A stretch of 64,000 bases of DNA from Marisa cornuarietis (taxonomy: Eukaryota > Mollusca > Gastropoda > Architaenioglossa > Ampullariidae), in NCBI GenBank assembly GCA_004794655.1, contig SMMW01000521.1, forward strand, positions 459,501-523,500, written 5' to 3'. Below the pieces are notes generated by a model. That model was not told where the DNA came from. It made no database searches and saw nothing but the letters and a program-made list of their open reading frames with translations. The position numbers and the translations under genes were made by a program. Below are positions 25,951-40,830 of this stretch, one piece after another. Within the stretch, counting starts at the first letter, position 1. The number at the start of each line of letters is the position of its first letter.

Positions 25951-26370
25951 AAGCCTTATCCTGTTAAGCTTATGATGTGTGGATAGAATCACTGTGCCCT
26001 TTGTCACAGAGCTACGACTGGTCACATTGACAGGACGTCTGCAATGTTTGCCTGCATCAACGCCGCCGACCGTTATCTGTGTACAGCGACTTCCGCTGCG
26101 ACGACTAGTCCCTTTGGAAGCTTGTCACAAGATATTGAGCAGGAATCGCACATCTGCGGTCTTGAGAGGCTCTTAACTCAGTGCCACGACTGATTACTCT
26201 GACATACACGAGAGGAGATTTCCGAGGTTTTGATCAGCTTTGGTGTATGTGATCTGTGAACACTGACTTTTACCGACCAAGCAAGAAGGAAGTAGTCTGC
26301 GAACAAGCCAAAATAGTCTGGTTACACTATGGTGCTAAACATCTTTGCAACAACCACTGTCAGAAGAGAT
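25951..26370 (-). other. 5' exon block of GPCR-5, internally duplicated
   Basis: The donor at 25950 (GTACGTACAT) marks a 5' exon like those of its neighbours. The following sequence appears twice: CACAGAGCTACGACTGGTCAC at 26006 and CAGTGCCACGACTGATTAC at 26180, each followed by a CTGTG(A/T)ACA(G/C) patch and a SGACTT patch. The second copy leads into the GAAGGAAGT and AGAAGAGATTGGATGCTGT patches shared with GPCR-2. Confidence 0.5.
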
Positions 26371-27196
26371 TGGATGCTGTACGTTCTTGAGTCAAACAAT
26401 ATTTTCTTCTAAAAGAAATGTGTCAATGACCAGCTGCTGGAACAAGCTTCCCTGTCTAAAACAGTGTATGACAAGCACGTATACAAGCCATATATATATA
26501 TATATAGCTTTAATCAATAGTTGTACTATGTAAATATATATGTGTGTCCAAACATAAATATAATTAATTAGAATTTGAATAATAATATTACAAGAATAAT
26601 AGCAAATTGGTTAGAAATCAACATTCTGGGGTGTGAGGGAAGTTAAGGACGCGGATGCCAAAAGGAACGTTCCTTAGAGCCTTGGTCTGAATTAATGCGG
26701 AATTAAATTCATTAAGAAACGATAAACTCGCTATAAACCGCTTTCTGTAACCACTCAGAAAGACAGTGAGGTAGAGAGCGAGAGTCTGCTGACATAACCA
26801 TCTTCTTGACTTTAAAATAAATACATATACCATGATACAACGCTCTATTTGAGCAAATATTTTACATTATGATTCATATATTAAAAATATATATCAAACC
26901 ATACTTTCTAAGAAGATTTCTTCAGTAGACAAGGATTATATATTATGCTCGCGGGTACAAAACAAAGAGACCGGAAGCCGCCTGTCAATAAGTTCAGCTT
27001 GTATACACCTGGACGGGAGTTGAGTCAGCGCTGGTCCACTATGCGCGAGCAGTGATGGCTGTCCTTTCCTTCAGTGTCTATGGACCGATCCACCTTGTTA
27101 TTCAAATTCCTGTATACCATCAAGTTTTGTCGGAGAACTTAATTTGCTTGGAAGTGCCCATCTCCTCTCCAGCCCCACCACAGACTGCACCAGGTA

Positions 27197-29283
<2,087 letters not shown>

Positions 29284-30472
29284 GCTTTCTGAAAGAAAAA
29301 TACTGGGTTATTTCGTAATGTCTTGTGTTCTAAAAATTATAGACAACGATTATCTCTCAAAGAGAACAGAGAGAAGAATGACTATAAGGAGAAATAAAAA
29401 AAAACTGAGAAGTAAGAGGAAGCAAAGTAAATGTCAAGAAAGAGAAGAAAATGTTGAAAAAGATAAGACCAAGAAATAGGACGAGAACTTGAGATAGAAG
29501 CTGTGGTAGGTGTCAATATTTCATATTTTATAACCGCCAGATGTCATCAAAGCAATTTCTTCGTTAGTGTGTCTGACGAGCCAGATGTAAGTAGAAAGTT
29601 TTTAGTATTTTTCTAGGTCTCTTTTCTTCTGTTAATTTACCTTTCTGTGTAGCGATAAGCTGGTTTGTCTGTTCTATGTGTCTGCTGTTAAAGAATTATT
29701 GACATTATCGGGACAATGACACAGTTTTACACAGAATTTTGTGCTTCTATTTCTCACTTCTCAGTTCTACGGTGTTTTAGAAAACCTTCGTGAAGAGCTT
29801 CATGAGGAAGTAAAATGTGGACTGTAAATGGTCGCCATTATTTACTAATAAACCAGTCCATCCATTTCTTACTCTTACAATCTTCTGTAATTCCCTGCCT
29901 TCGATTTGCTGCCAACAATTGACTTGTACAGTATGTGGACCCAGACTTATGATGAAAAAAGGTTTAAAAAAATCTTTTAATTTGCTAGACTTCGTTATAT
30001 TACACCTCACGATGCAGTCATTTAGGCAAAGATCCTTGTAAGTAAAATGGACTTCCTGGGATTAAGTGAAAACCTGTATAATGAAGTAAATACTAACGAA
30101 AGCTGCAAAAAAAATCAGCTTCATGCATTTTATTTACCACAGTAAAGTAAAAAAAAATCGTTATAACTTTGAAGTGAATAAATTATTAAATAATTAAACA
30201 ACAAAATATAAATTAAAAATCATATAATGCTATTAACATTACCTTTGATAATATTAGATTTAATACTAAGCTAATAGCAATCTACACACCGACAGTGTAT
30301 TAAATATTAGATTTTAAATGAAATAGGAATAGTGGGATAAATGTGTTTAATAATTATGTCGCAAGATAAGAATAGACCTCAACGGGAAATATAATGAATT
30401 GATAAATTGTTTTCTTAATTAAAAAGAAGAAATGTACATTTGTATGTTGTACACAAAGAAATGTGTACATAC

Positions 30473-30780
30473 CAGCCTTTTCCTGTTAAAGCTCATAACA
30501 AGAATCAAGCAGTGTGGTGTCTTCCTCGGCCCTTATCATACTCTCAGACTGACAGAGAACTCTGCAGTGGTCGTCTGCTGAAACGGCGCTGGTGGTGATG
30601 TGTGAACAGAGATTTCCACAACGAGGACCAGTCACTGTGACTGCGCAGTGATCGTTGGCTGTTAGTATTCTGGGAAAAGCGACTTCCAGCTCAAGAAACG
30701 CAAGTAGGAAGTCTTCTTCTTCGAAGGAAGGAAAATGTACTATGATATGTAATTGTGTTTGCATTATTTGCTGGCAGATG
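30473..30780 (-). other. Putative 5' non-coding exon of GPCR-6
   Basis: The donor at 30472 (CTG then GTATGTACAC) lies in sequence closely matching 10921-11120 above GPCR-2, including CTTCCTCGGC and AAGAAACGCAAG. A short out-of-frame upstream ATG near the exon end would open a small uORF across the splice. Confidence 0.55.
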
Positions 30781-31574
30781 TGATCGTAATATGATCATAC
30801 ATTAAAACCTAACTCTTACCTCTTTCCAGGTTAAAGAACTGTGTTAGACCTGTTGCTTCGTCAAATCTTTGCTGTATACAATACTGTAGGAATGTTCAGA
30901 ATAGTGCAAGACATTTTAGGATAGTTTGAAATGAGCTAAGCTGTTGTGTGGTCATCAACCCGTGAACTTATTAATCCTTCGCTGTCTGACAGTTTCCTAT
31001 TAATCTTTCTTAGGTTTGTTTGTTTTTATTTTTTTTTTAGTCTGACGGTTGAGTTTGGAGCTTTGCATACAGTTAGATATTTGTGCGGGGATAGTGTTTA
31101 GATGTTTGAGTATAGACGGTGTTTTGATGTTTGTCTTTTTTTTCAGGGTCATTAAACAATTGCTGTATCTATCTATCTGATGTGAAAAGTTTTCGCATCG
31201 GAAGAATAGTAAGAAACGGGAGTCGTATAGATCATGATCACTATCGAAATGAAATCACCTTATAAAATTCTTGAGATAAATTATGGCCATTAAATCGTCT
31301 TTTTCCCCGCCTTTTTTACATCTTTTTTCGTTCCTTTTTTCTCCTTTCTTTCATTTTTCCTGGCGTGCTGGCTGGCTGGCTGGCTGGCTGGCACTTTGTA
31401 TTTAGGCGCTATTCTTCATTTTCTTCGTTTTCTTCAATAAATAAGACTTTAAATCAAAGTTGAAACAAGGAGTTTTTATGTTCAAGTCGTTTCCACGGAA
31501 ACCAATAGTTATTTTAACAATACTTATGAAACTTGTTCGTATCACTATTATGAACATGCTATTGAAGGAAAGTC
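30781..31574. other. Upstream flank of GPCR-6
   Basis: No gene seen. 30830-31090 still matches the upstream flank of GPCR-3 (GACCTGCTGCTTG-like patch, then a T-rich run). A short TGGC tract lies near 31365. Confidence 0.4.
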
Positions 31575-32040
31575 TTTGACAATGTGTCGTGTCGGGTCAC
31601 ATGACCAGAGAAGACCAGCTTGACTGTCTTAAGTAGAAGTTCCTTGTGTTCTACGAGTATGGTGACCGTACAAAATCGTTGGTTCTGTGCTCTCTATGTG
31701 AGATCCGGAGCTACCTCCTCAGGTACTTGTTCTCGAATGCCTGGATTCTCCTTTCCGTTTCGGCGAGTAGAGTCCACGTGTCAGAGCAGGATCAGTACTA
31801 CAAGGTATTTGTACAAATTGTACTTTTGTAGCAAACCTGATGCGATAGCTATGTCAGATCCTCTCCAGTTAAGCTGTTGCTATTACGATCCCGTGTGGAT
31901 GTCTGGCGTGGAGCTGTCGTCCTTGGAGAGGGTGGCTCCAAAGTACTTGAAACTGCTTACCTCTTCGATATGTACCCCCTTCAAATAGATCTCTGCTTTT
32001 GCCGTTGGCATTGATAATAGGAACAACCCCCAAAATAGCA
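31575..32040 (-). mobile_element. Non-LTR retrotransposon relic, 3' end of reverse transcriptase
   Basis: Minus-strand frames, interrupted by stops and shifts, read in order SSFKYFGATLSKDDSSTPDI, a RRNGKE/ERRIQAFENKYLRR-type stretch, REHRTNDFV, and near the end SGHVTRHDTLSKT. This is the classic order of the C-terminal region of RTE-like LINEs. It is a dead fragment, related to the copy at 1880-2122. Clade assignment is by motif only. Confidence 0.75.
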
Positions 32041-33097
32041 GCATTTAGTGCCATGTATGGTGCTAGTTCTTATTCGATATCAAGCCTGTGGAGAGCAGGA
32101 TTAGCACATTACTGCGCATGCCAAAAGATTTTCTGGCTGGTTATTCGAAGAAAGAAGCTCCAACTGTTTACTTGGTTACGATTTTTAATTGTAGTAAATT
32201 GCTTTTTGCGCCATACGTAGCATGCATGTTGAACTGGATTTATAATTCTTATTTAATTTATCGGGAGCCTCTTGTATTTAGTTGTGCGTGTGATAATGAG
32301 GTTATTTTTTTGTTGTGAAATAGGACAGCGAGTATGTGTTTATTTTTTCCAAAATCAGAAAAAAAAATATATATATATAACTAATTAAGAGCCTGTATGA
32401 AACAGGTGTAGTTTGTTCTTGAATTTTGAACAAAAGAACGAGCAAATGTCTAAATCGCGCGTGAGTAAATCAAGCACTCATCCTCATCCCTGAGCATCCT
32501 TGACAATTCTCTTTCTCATTCTCATATAGTTATATGTATATATATACAAATCTGTGTGCTATATACAAAAATATATGTTTATAAATATGAGAGAGAAAAA
32601 GAGTGGAAAAATTGCCCAACCGCGGATAAACATTTTTCAACTATGGTAGTGTTATACAACACATCGCACTGTGGGTAAATGAATGAATACATAAGGGAGA
32701 AAACTACTGATACCGTAAGGATTTATTGTAGGATGGATTACTTCCCTTTAAGAGCCGAAAAAAGTCAATGGATCAGGTAATTGGTTATGTTTGAAAGTAG
32801 GCAAAGTTTCAGTTGACCACGTGCCATTTTGTGGGATTTTGCCGGTTTCTCAATTCTTCATGGATTTGTACTCACAACAACCGAAAATGACAAGAAAATA
32901 ATATTATTTAGAGTTTAATGTTTATTCTACTAAAATATATGTTTGTTTTGTACTATATGTTTGTATATAATGTGTAATTTTTTGTTGTTGTTAATTTCCG
33001 ACTTATGACTTACTTCCCGACATAAATATTCAAAACCTACCGGTCGAAATGTTGTATCGCAGGCATTTTCCGCGTGGTGAATGAGTTGATAAGTTTC

Positions 33098-33098
<1 letters not shown>
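32041..33098. other. Intergenic stretch, no gene seen
   Basis: AT-rich sequence with short TA runs; no coding signal. Confidence 0.4.

Positions 33099-33181
<83 letters not shown>
33099..33181. repeat. (TG)n microsatellite
   Basis: About 41 uninterrupted TG units. Confidence 0.97.
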
Positions 33182-33184
<3 letters not shown>

Positions 33185-33211
33185 CTTGTTCTGTGTGAAT
33201 TTTTTCTCTTC

Positions 33212-33408
33212 CCCGAGCTTTAAGGGATCATCAATGGGACTCGTTTTGAAAGAGTGGAGGCCTTACGACGGATTTGAGGGGCATCCCAGAAGAATCCTTC
33301 CAGAAGTTCATAGAAGCATTGCAGAGAAGGATGGAACAGAGCATTAGACTCGAGGGGGACTACTTTGAAGGGGGAAACCATTTAGTTTGTAGTTTGGAAT
33401 TGAAATAA
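33212..33408 (+). mobile_element. Tc1/mariner-like transposase relic, C-terminal end
   Basis: Plus-strand frames, with a shift near 33275, read ELKGIINGTRFERVEAL, then IPEESFQKFIEALQRRMEQS and IRLEGDYFEGG before a stop at 33406-33408. The order resembles the end of mariner-type transposases (a basic patch, an IPxxxFQKxxExWxxR block, then a GxYFEG terminus). No catalytic DDE/D region is present. Confidence 0.5.
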
Positions 33409-33689
33409 ATCGTTTGTGACACTGTTACTTTTCAGACTCATCTCTTATTTTGTAACATTTAAGTTTTACTCTGTAACATGCAGTTACCCTCCATCTCTTA
33501 TTCTTATCCACTTCGGTTTATTCATACTTCCTCATCAGAGTGGCGAATTATTAATATGTTTAGACATTATAAAGCACCACAGCCTGTATTTTTACGACTT
33601 AGCGTATGTTTGTGTCTGTTTCCTTTTGATAATGACTATTCCATTTCCTTCAAATGTTTCCTTGTGTGAATGTATATGTTATTTGTTAA

Positions 33690-34490
33690 AGGTCTAGTGA
33701 AGGGCAACAAATGTTTTCTGATGACTGGGTAAATCTTTGTCCAACAATTTTCCCCAGATCTGAATGTTTGCCCCTCTTCTATCCTCAAAATATATACTTG
33801 CTTCTCTTTATATATACACTTTTTTAAACATCTAAGCTGGATTTTTGGCAAGATATCTGGTGTATAATTACATTTTTGTGTTGTATCCTACTTCGTGATA
33901 ATTTTTACACGAATTTATACTTATTCAATGATGAATCTGAAATGTGAAGGTTATTAAGTTTATGTGGATATGTGTAGGTGGTGAAGCCTGCAACCAAAGG
34001 AAAGAGCCGTGATTACGTGTTAATCCCATCCGTGAACATTTGTCACGTCCCATTTTGACTTCTTTCTGGGCATGAAGATGTTTAAGAGCTTGTATCTATG
34101 GAGGGTCATGCTGCAGTCTGCTTGATACTAAGCAAGCAGCTAAATCTCTTGATTTTATGACCCAGGGATGTCGTAGAGAAGGAAGGTTTAGGGCTGGTTC
34201 GTTTTAAGCTTACCACAAACAAATATGCACTGTTAAAGGCCTAGTGGTGTGTGCGCAAGATACTATTTCTCTCAATCAGAGCGAATACCTCCCTACCTAC
34301 CATTCGTTCTCGAGATACACATCTCCAAGCATGACAAGGCACAGAAAGAGGTCTACAACACAGATCTCATGATTGTATAATATATTCATATTATGACTGT
34401 GTTTACATTGTCAAACCTTCAACCAATAAGAGAGCTAGTAAAAAAATGTCAGTTAGATGTATTTGTGTACAAAGGTGTCGTCACGATTGA
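33690..34490. repeat. Dispersed repeat family (TTAAAGGYCTAGTG)
   Basis: TTAAAGGTCTAGTGA (33688) and TTAAAGGCCTAGTGG (34233) begin related blocks that also start near 15557 and, weakly, 23583. The tail patch TTAGATGTAT...GTGTACAAA.GTG...GTCAC at 34450-34485 recurs at 5655-5690 and, in part, at 23790. Exact ends are unclear. It looks like a small non-autonomous element spread through the cluster. Confidence 0.4.
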
Positions 34491-35056
34491 AGCACCAAGC
34501 ATAAACCAGCTGTTAGAGTGTAAATGAGACATGCCTTTATGTCTTGCGCCTTGTGTCCTGTAAGATGAACGATGTTGCGGACTGACCTGTGGCAAGCGAC
34601 CTTCGAGACTTAATCTATCTTCGCATCTAAAGATTAAATAGCACTTTCTCCTGCTGTTCACATACTGTCTTATAAATTTGATCTTTAATTCTGGACTCAA
34701 TATTTATTTTTTAATCATTTTTCTCATACTCTCAGAAGTTTAAAGAAGTTTTTAGTGACATTTTTAGGCAATGCAAAACTCATTATACATACGTCGGCAT
34801 AGACAAATAAAAATAATTTATAACCTATTAAAATATATATATATATACACATACAACTAATTTTGATCAGTTAAAGTAAAAAATGAAAGGAGAACGTTAC
34901 AAAATAAGGAACCATCAGTTCTGCTGCTAACAAAAAAAATTGTATCGTTCCCACACTAGGTCACACATTTTTTTTAACATACTTGATGTGTTCCTCTATC
35001 CACGTTTTCAAGAAATAGTATAAAACAGAGAAGAAAAAAGTGCCTTGAACACAGCT

Positions 35057-38000
35057 TCACTGGATTTCACACTTGCAAAACACAAAAGCCTTCGTCAGCA
35101 AACGATGAGCCTGAACACGAAACTTGGGGTTACAAAAGCTGTAGATAAAGGGGTTGATGACGGTGTTGACAATAGGAAAAAACCTGAAGAGATAGTAGAT
35201 GTTCTTTTTCCATGAGCTCAAGTGAACGTTCACAAGCTGGACATTTGCTATCCTGTAAAACAAAAAGGAATATTGAGGTGGCACGAACACGCTATTACCA
35301 GACTAAAAGTTGAGCCACTGTTGGGTACATATATCCTTCCTTTAACTAAACATATTCAGGTGTAAAGATAAATATTTTTATGGAAATTAAAGACCCTCCC
35401 GAGTGGTGACATATATATGTGGTTCATGGCTGAGAACAGTGTCTCTGTTGATAAATGTTGCACAGAAAATACGGAATGTTGACCGCCAAAGTGCAAGTGG
35501 CGTTTCTGAATGGCTGTAAAGAACTCCAATTTTCCAAAAATGACCCGACGAGAAGACAGCGGGTCAACTTCGTTCAAATGTGTAGGTCCCTTTTCCCCGT
35601 GGTTATATAAGAATACTTATTTCGGGGTACATAGTCGTCTGGCGGGTGATAACAACTGTGCTTTGCTTCCGTATCCGTAAAATGTTTATCTACTGTTTTT
35701 TAAGCGGGTGGGGGGATGTTTTTTGTTTTTGCTTCGTTTTTATTTCCAGCATCATTTTAGATTTTGAAATTGTCAGCTGTAGCTTGCGAAATTTAACAAA
35801 CATCGACTCGTGCTGACCATGGTAGTCGTTCTTTGTCGTCTGCTTCGTCTGCTACCTCGACATCTTTATCTGGTATTTGGGTATTTGAATTCTCACATTC
35901 TTCAGTTTCAAACATATATGGCTTAGTATTTGAAGACTATGCAAACTTTAATGTCATTATTTGCAACTGGATAAATAAATTACAAAATAGATTAAAATGT
36001 TACAATGAAGCTGATACATCCCTCAGACCGCTGGGAATTGTGTACGTGCTGAGCGTGGATTGGACTGAGCGCAGGACATAGTGATTAGAGGTGCGAATCG
36101 CCAAATGGGAAACCAGATAATAAATGAATGGCTGCGTTTCAGGCGTTGAAATTGAGTGAATATATTTTTATTGTCTCTACTTACCAGATTCTGTGAATAC
36201 CTTGAACCACTCAGGAAGGTCTTTACGTCTTCTGTGAGCACTTTTAAAATTGACAAGGTTGAGCTTAGTTCAAAAATATCTACCCATAGCTGAGTAAATA
36301 ACAACATTCTGATCTCGATGTTATCTCTATGAACATCCCCACGATCATTGAGGCCATCACAGACATCAGAATGTAACGAGGTTGCGTTGACTTCGTCATG
36401 GTAGATAGGTAAGTAGATACAGTCGGGACTTTCTTCTTCTTGATCTTGAGAGGGGAAAGTACTTCCACCTAAAGGTGATTTCGCAATGTTGGGGACGAGA
36501 AACTGGAGAATATGGTGAGATAAAAGGGAGGGTTCGGGTTATAATAGGAGGGTCTCTGTTTTGTTAAGCTGCAAGTGTTGGTTCCTGTTGTTGTTGCCTT
36601 CCTCCAGTTGTTGTTCATTGTTCTTATGGTCCAGAAGGTCTGTCAGGTCTCGGGGTGTACTACACTGCTTTTCCGATCCCTTATTTAACACTGTTGCAAT
36701 ACCATTTAGTTTTTGATATTTCTATACATGAAGTAATTTCACTTGGTCAATAGTTTCCCGATCCTTCAAGCGTCGACGCTAACTTTTAGAGAGGCAACTG
36801 GCGTTTATTCACACGAGACTCAGATAGAAATCAGTTAAGTAAGCGGCCTAAATACCGCCATATCTTTCTTTGTATCATTATTATTATTATTATTTGTCAT
36901 GCCTCGCCCTCTTAAGACTTTTAGCCGTCATAATCCTATCAGAAAGTCATCAAGGAGCCTTTCAAATGTTCTAAATGTGTCATCTTTAAATGTTCCGACC
37001 GGCAGTTTCAGGCAGGTGATACCCTGTTATAAATATATTTCTGAGAATGTTAGGACAACTGTACTGTATATTACTTTAGTTGACTGTTTCTCGTTAGAAG
37101 ACTTTATCAACCTTGAAGACATACGTTTGTGTGAGGTCCCCTCTGATGCTAAGGCCAGTGGTAAGAGCTAGGGCATATTTTAATTAGGCCTAACCCTGGA
37201 CATTTGGGACGTCACGTGCTTGACCTCTTTCGGTGCATGAAAATATTTGAAGATTTGTATCTCGAGATCGGAATATTGTTATTTACTTAGCTTTGGGGAA
37301 ATGGCCTTTTTGTTAATAGTTCAACCAAGTCATTTGAAAACAAACACCTCCCGTTTTAGAAATGTGTATACTCGTGTAAAAACAATAAGCCTCTAAAGAA
37401 TAAAAATGGCTACTGAAAAGTAACATTTATATGCAAATACTCACGTTAGAGCGAAGTAAGGGATACAGCAGATAACGGTTGAGACTGTGATTAGAAGCAT
37501 CATGAATGTCGTTCTAGAGAAGAGCGCCCTCTCCCGTTGATTGCTTTGACCTGATCTCGGCAGCACTCGTTTATGTCTTTGATCTTTGTTATCTGTAGAT
37601 ATTTTGGATAAACATTTCTTCTTTCGTTGATTGCGTTCAGAACCAAGACCAGATCTCGTCCACTTCTCGTGATCTTGACATTCGTTGTATGTAGACGCAG
37701 CTGTGGACACGACTCTGCTCGCATTGGGACGAGTTGTCGCAGACAGGTTCGAAGTAATGGAAAACTGCTGTAACTTTCGTGGCATTCTTTTCATGAAGGC
37801 GTCCATGATCTTCGAGCTATAGACACATCTTGAAGTTTTCACCTGGCTACCGATGTCTCGTGCCTCAAGTCCGTCTGCGTCATCTTCAAAGACCGATGAG
37901 AGTTTAGACAAGTTCTGAGAGACATTGAGAACCTTCGATCCCATACGGAAGGTTTCATCATGCTCAGACAATTCTTCTGTCTGAAAGTTTTGAGGCGTGT

Positions 38001-38805
38001 TTACATCAGTTTGCTTTTCTTGACCTCCTTTTGGTAAGCGAGAGGCAGCAGCGAATTTTACTTGCCCACCAAGAGCAAACAACTTTTTCTGTTGATACAT
38101 CCTGTAGGATATCTGTAGATAGCAAGTTGTTAATACTACAAACCCAACGATATACAAGGTGAGCAGGGTGATCCCTAGTATTTGCTTCACGTTCATTCTC
38201 GAAGAAGATTCAGGAAAACCACATGTGCTTCCTCTTATTCCGGATATGTCTGTCTCCACTGGAATTACTTCGTAAAAGTGTATGAACGGGAACAAGATGG
38301 CAGAAGTCAAGGCCAGCTGAAGAATCAACAGGTAAGTCGCTTGTCGCACGCTCAGTTGTCGTTCGTGAACCTGGCAGATGCGACGGCGACGATCAAAAGC
38401 GACACAGATGAGGGTCAGGTAAGACACGATGACTGGAAATTTCCCCAGGAACCATGTCATTTGGCAGGAAAGGACACTTCTGGTATAGCTGTACATAATA
38501 TCATGAATATTCCAGGGCATTGCTAAGATGTTGGTCAAGAAATCGCAGACAGCCATTTCCAGCACAAACACGCGCATGGCGCTGGCCTTGAACTGCTTCA
38601 GGTAAACGAGAAAGACGAGGAGGTTGCCAAGGACGCCTACGACAATGATTATTAATAAGAAAGTAACAATTGGGATTAATTCAATGAAGGTTTCATCTTC
38701 AAGATGTCGCAGATAACTTTGTACGTCTTCTGTAGATCTCATGTCGCCTTCTGAGGCACTAAGGTGAGGTGAGCAACAGATGGGGGTGGTGCTAGAAGAT
38801 TTCAT
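35057..38805 (-). CDS. GPCR-7: class A (rhodopsin-like) receptor, two coding exons
   Basis: Exon 1 is 38805-37445 (donor GTGAGT) and exon 2 is 35252-35057; a 2.2-kb intron, the longest in the cluster, separates them. They code 518 residues. Marks are TM1 GVLGNLLVFLVYL, VCDFLTN in TM2, DRRRRICQVHERQLSVRQ, ECL2 GSTCGF, a Lys- and Arg-rich end of the third loop, TM6 CCIPYFALT, and TM7 NPFIYSFCNPKF with a short Cys-containing tail. The N-terminus is shorter and lacks the NRT site of the others. The ATG follows a TTTTCAG acceptor. It is one of the more divergent members together with GPCR-8 and GPCR-9. Confidence 0.9.
36465..36660. repeat. Interspersed repeat, copy in the GPCR-7 intron
   Basis: A CACCTAAAGGTGATTTCGCA start, a G-rich middle and a TGTTGTTGTTGCC end match, in the same orientation, 40617-40830 (CACCCAAAAGTGATTTTGCA and so on). 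The family is not recognised. Confidence 0.5.
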
Positions 38806-38854
38806 TTTTGATTACAATTCGGCTGAAAAAGAAGTTATCCTTCTTGTTAGAAAG

Positions 38855-39143
38855 GGTGACCCGACACTTAATCCCCAGACACTTAATCCCCTAGATATTT
38901 AATCCCCAGACACTTAATCCTCAAAAATGCCCCCAATGTTATAAATGTTGAAGTTAAGTATTATTTTAATTGTCAAACTTATTTCGATGTTTACATGACA
39001 ATAATTATTTGAATTTGAATTACATTTTTCATTCACTTCATAATTAAATTTTTCATTCAATTCATAATTTCTTGAGTTGAAATTTCATTTTGAGGATTAA
39101 GTGTCTGGGGATTAAATGTCTAGGGATTAAGTGTCTGGGATTC
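38855..39143. mobile_element. Foldback/MITE element with 9-bp target-site duplication
   Basis: The two arms (about 38868-38932 and 39088-39143) are inverted copies built from repeats of AGACACTTAATCCCC. The 289-bp element is flanked on both sides by GTTAGAAAG (38846-38854 and 39144-39152). A 9-bp duplication is typical of Mutator-like elements, but no transposase is present and the superfamily is inference. It lies about 40 bases upstream of the GPCR-7 start codon, within the presumed 5' intron. Confidence 0.75.
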
Positions 39144-39953
39144 GTTAGAAAGACCCTCGGAACATCATCATCATCAATGGACTGCTGAAGAAACAGAAAT
39201 TTAAGAGCTTTCATCATCATCTTCATAGAAAATTATTTGAAATAAACATCACCATCATTATTCTTATTATTATTTGAAAGTTATTATAAATGAAAATCGT
39301 CGTCATTCTTATATTTTTTTGAAAACAATTATCAGAAACATCATTATCATTCTAAGAACTTTGTGGCTACAGACCTTAGAAGAGTAAGACGCACCGAGGT
39401 ATTCAGTCTCTTGCAGCATTCAGACTGGAGTTTACCATTCGTCTGTTGAAATTCACTCAGATGATAATTAATGTGGTTGTGGTGTGGACAGCAATCCTGG
39501 GATTGCTAGACGAAAGAACAGGACATGTTAAATATCTGTGTGCGCTGTGGTAGCAGGTCCGTCCTGTACCCTGCACCATCCGCATCAACGACTTTCGCAG
39601 AAGACAGACAAAAATACTCTGTGATTCTTCCGTTTACTCCATTCAGTACAAGAAAGATTTGTGTAAAGGGTCTGCAGTTTGGAACTAGTCCAACTTCGCC
39701 GTGATACTGACGGCAATTAGTAATGGTGGGGGATAAGAGAAATTAAGTCATGGGTTTTTCCTTCGATGTGCTTTTGGTGTTTTTTCAATGCATCATTTTA
39801 TTAAAAGATTGGAATAGCTTGACCTCTTGGTCGTGAAAACCGTAGGAAATAGACTGGGCGGTACTATGTTTAGTAGTTACTAAAATTAGAAAAGCGATGA
39901 TGCCTACGGGTTTTTCTTTCTTTCTTTCTTTCTCTTTTTTTATTACTTACTTA

Positions 39954-40022
<69 letters not shown>
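39954..40022. repeat. (CA)n microsatellite
   Basis: About 34 CA units. Confidence 0.96.
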
Positions 40023-40025
<3 letters not shown>

Positions 40026-40522
40026 ATTCTTTCTAATTGCTGTGAATGGTAGGATTCTCTGTTCTCATGACTAGGAAAACAACTTGTGTAATGAAAACGA
40101 ACCAGACGACCTCCAGGGAGGAAGTGACGTGCGGATGCTGTGACGTCGATTCAGCGCCGCCATGTGACTCACCAAAGCAGAGGACAACTGTCGGATTGTG
40201 CTGCACATGTCGCCGCATAGCTCACTCATTAGATTATCTTTTCCGGTTATCGATAAACCTCTACACAAGTACTTGTTATTCGGAAACGTGCTGGTCGAGG
40301 GGCTAAACGTGTCGAGGTTTTGTGGAGAGCTTTAATTTTAGATCGCCGTGAGTCCTTTGAATGGGTCCACTCTCCCGTGGCCGGCAGGACTTAAACAAAC
40401 TCCAGAAACAAAGTAGGCGTGATCGAGCTACGTACAGACAGTTCTCTTCAGTATATGTTTGTTGGATTGTTGGCTTTGTTTCTCCTCTCTCTTTCCCTCT
40501 GTGTGCGTACGTGTGTGTGTGC

Positions 40523-40530
<8 letters not shown>

Positions 40531-40590
<60 letters not shown>
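40531..40590. repeat. (GT)n microsatellite
   Basis: About 30 GT units, preceded by an imperfect GT tract from about 40501. Confidence 0.96.
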
Positions 40591-40591
<1 letters not shown>

Positions 40592-40616
40592 ATTGTTGAT
40601 GATGTTAGAAAGTTCC

Positions 40617-40830
40617 TTCACCCAAAAGTGATTTTGCACGGTCGGGGATGAGGAGCTTAGGGAAATGTAGGGAGTGTAGGGTGGGATGAGCGAAGAGAGG
40701 GAGAGAAGGGTTTGGGGAGAGTTGGAGGAGGGTCGCTGTCCGTGACGCCGCAGGTGTTGTTTGTTGTTGCTGTTGTCCTCTTTTCTTGTTGTTGTCACTT
40801 GCTCTTGGTGTCTAGGAGATTTCCTAACTC
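40617..40830. repeat. Interspersed repeat, second copy
   Basis: Homologous to 36465-36660, with the same G-rich middle and TTGTTGTTGC end. Confidence 0.5.

Noticed and set aside
36023..36468. Possible exon with a GTAAGT donor inside the GPCR-7 intron
   Set aside because: The frames around it are short and inconsistent and no family is recognised; the donor alone is weak evidence.
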